A stretch of DNA of 6,149 nucleotides from an uncultured Flavobacteriales bacterium (GTDB lineage Bacteria > Bacteroidota > Bacteroidia > Flavobacteriales > BACL11), in NCBI GenBank assembly GCA_950069165.1, contig CATMIT010000086.1, forward strand, positions 1 through 6,149. Direction: 5' to 3'. The position numbers and the translations under genes are program-made. The notes beneath the pieces are model-generated. The model worked only from the letters and a program-made list of their open reading frames with translations. It did not search any database and was not told the origin of the DNA. Every line of letters begins with the position of its first letter. Positions within the stretch are counted from its first letter, which is position 1. Below are positions 5,728 to 6,149 of this stretch, in pieces.

Positions 5728-5751
5728 AAAGCCCTCCATTTAGAGGGCTTT
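5728..5751. terminator. Bidirectional intrinsic terminator between the dioxygenase and rho genes
   Basis: AAAGCCCTC (5728-5736) pairs perfectly with GAGGGCTTT (5743-5751) around the 6-base loop CATTTA, a 9-bp stem with a GC-rich core. On the plus strand it is followed by TTTATTATT-type sequence. On the minus strand it is followed by TTTTTATTTT, a better U-tract. It lies 54 bases after the dioxygenase stop and 32 bases after the end of rho, so it can end transcription from both sides and is probably stronger for rho. Confidence 0.85.
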
Positions 5752-5782
5752 ATTATTACATTGTTATTTTTTAGATTACCTT

Positions 5783-6149
5783 TTACTTATTCATGGTAAG
5801 TAAGAATTCCTTATTATCTTTTGTTCTAAGGATTCTTTCTCTCATAAATTCAATCGCTTCTACAGGAGTCATATCGGCCAGGTAATTCCTTAGCACCCAA
5901 ATCTTTTGTATATCATCTTTGTCTAATAATAAATCTTCTTTTCTGGTAGAGGAAGAAACCAAATCTACTGCTGGATAAATTCTTCTGTTTGAGATTCTTC
6001 TATCCAATTGCAGTTCCATATTTCCAGTTCCTTTAAATTCTTCAAAAATAACTTCATCCATTTTACTGCCCGTTTCAGTAAGTGCAGTTGCTAATATGGT
6101 AAGCGAACCACCATTTTCAATTTTTCGAGCTGCTCCAAAAAATCTTTTT
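5783..6149 (-). CDS. rho: Transcription termination factor Rho, C-terminal part (5' end outside window)
   Basis: The frame runs off the right edge. The visible ~121 residues begin KRFFGAARKIENGGSLTI, and the ATG at 6061 is an internal Met (GSKMDEVIFEEF), not the start. The segment matches the Rho ATPase C-terminus closely: TALTETGSKMDEV, FEEFKGTGNMELQLDR, which carries the arginine-finger region at its end, RRIYPAVD, STRKEDLL, and a closing helical part (IWVLRNYLADM ... EAIEFMRERI). Rho is a homohexameric RNA-dependent ATPase that moves along nascent RNA and releases RNA polymerase. Nothing in the visible part is truncated or altered. Bacteroidota Rho proteins often have long, disordered N-terminal extensions, which would lie outside this window. 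It is followed by its own intrinsic hairpin. Confidence 0.97.
   Translation of the reverse strand, partial: KRFFGAARKIENGGSLTILATALTETGSKMDEVIFEEFKGTGNMELQLDRRISNRRIYPAVDLVSSSTRKEDLLLDKDDIQKIWVLRNYLADMTPVEAIEFMRERILRTKDNKEFLLTMNK

Overview
The window looks like chromosomal DNA from a low-GC member of the Bacteroidota, probably a free-living Cytophagales/Flavobacteriia-type bacterium. The evidence is the AT-rich composition, a C-terminal type IX secretion (T9SS) sorting domain, a TAnnTTTG-type promoter -7 element, starts without Shine-Dalgarno sequences, and several proteins with typical Bacteroidota sequence styles (secreted HMA protein, Mpl-like 'peptidoglycan synthetase', DUF6356). The genus cannot be named from this sequence. 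The first ~260 bases are somewhat richer in GC and hold the tail of a membrane protein that looks less like Bacteroidota.

Layout. 1-221 (+): 3' end of a polytopic membrane protein. 281-925 (+): a compact cluster of a periplasmic heavy-metal-associated (HMA) protein, an abutting 30-residue single-span membrane peptide, and a 55-residue LiaI/LiaF-like two-span membrane protein. The last two are short genes that ORF callers tend to miss. 918-1853 (-): a TIGR01212/YhcC-type radical SAM protein that overlaps the LiaF-like gene tail to tail. 1954-2163 (+): a small orphan protein behind a good Bacteroidota promoter match. 2160-3237 (-): a two-gene operon of a metallo-beta-lactamase-fold hydrolase and a DUF6356 protein, whose stop codon overlaps that of the orphan. 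3314-4639 (+): an Mpl-like muropeptide ligase of peptidoglycan recycling. 4730-5674 (+): an intradiol ring-cleavage dioxygenase with a twin-arginine signal and a T9SS sorting domain. 5728-5751: a hairpin terminator shared with the convergent rho gene. 5783-6149 (-): the last ~121 residues of transcription termination factor Rho.

The genes do not form one pathway; most are housekeeping or single-function genes packed with alternating strands and little spacer. There is no mobile element, CRISPR array, tRNA or rRNA, and no gap above 300 bases. I see no clear new multi-gene system. The points most worth a second look are the predicted Tat-plus-T9SS export route of the dioxygenase, the HMA/small-membrane-protein cluster, the two stop-overlapping convergent gene pairs, and the composition change at the left edge.
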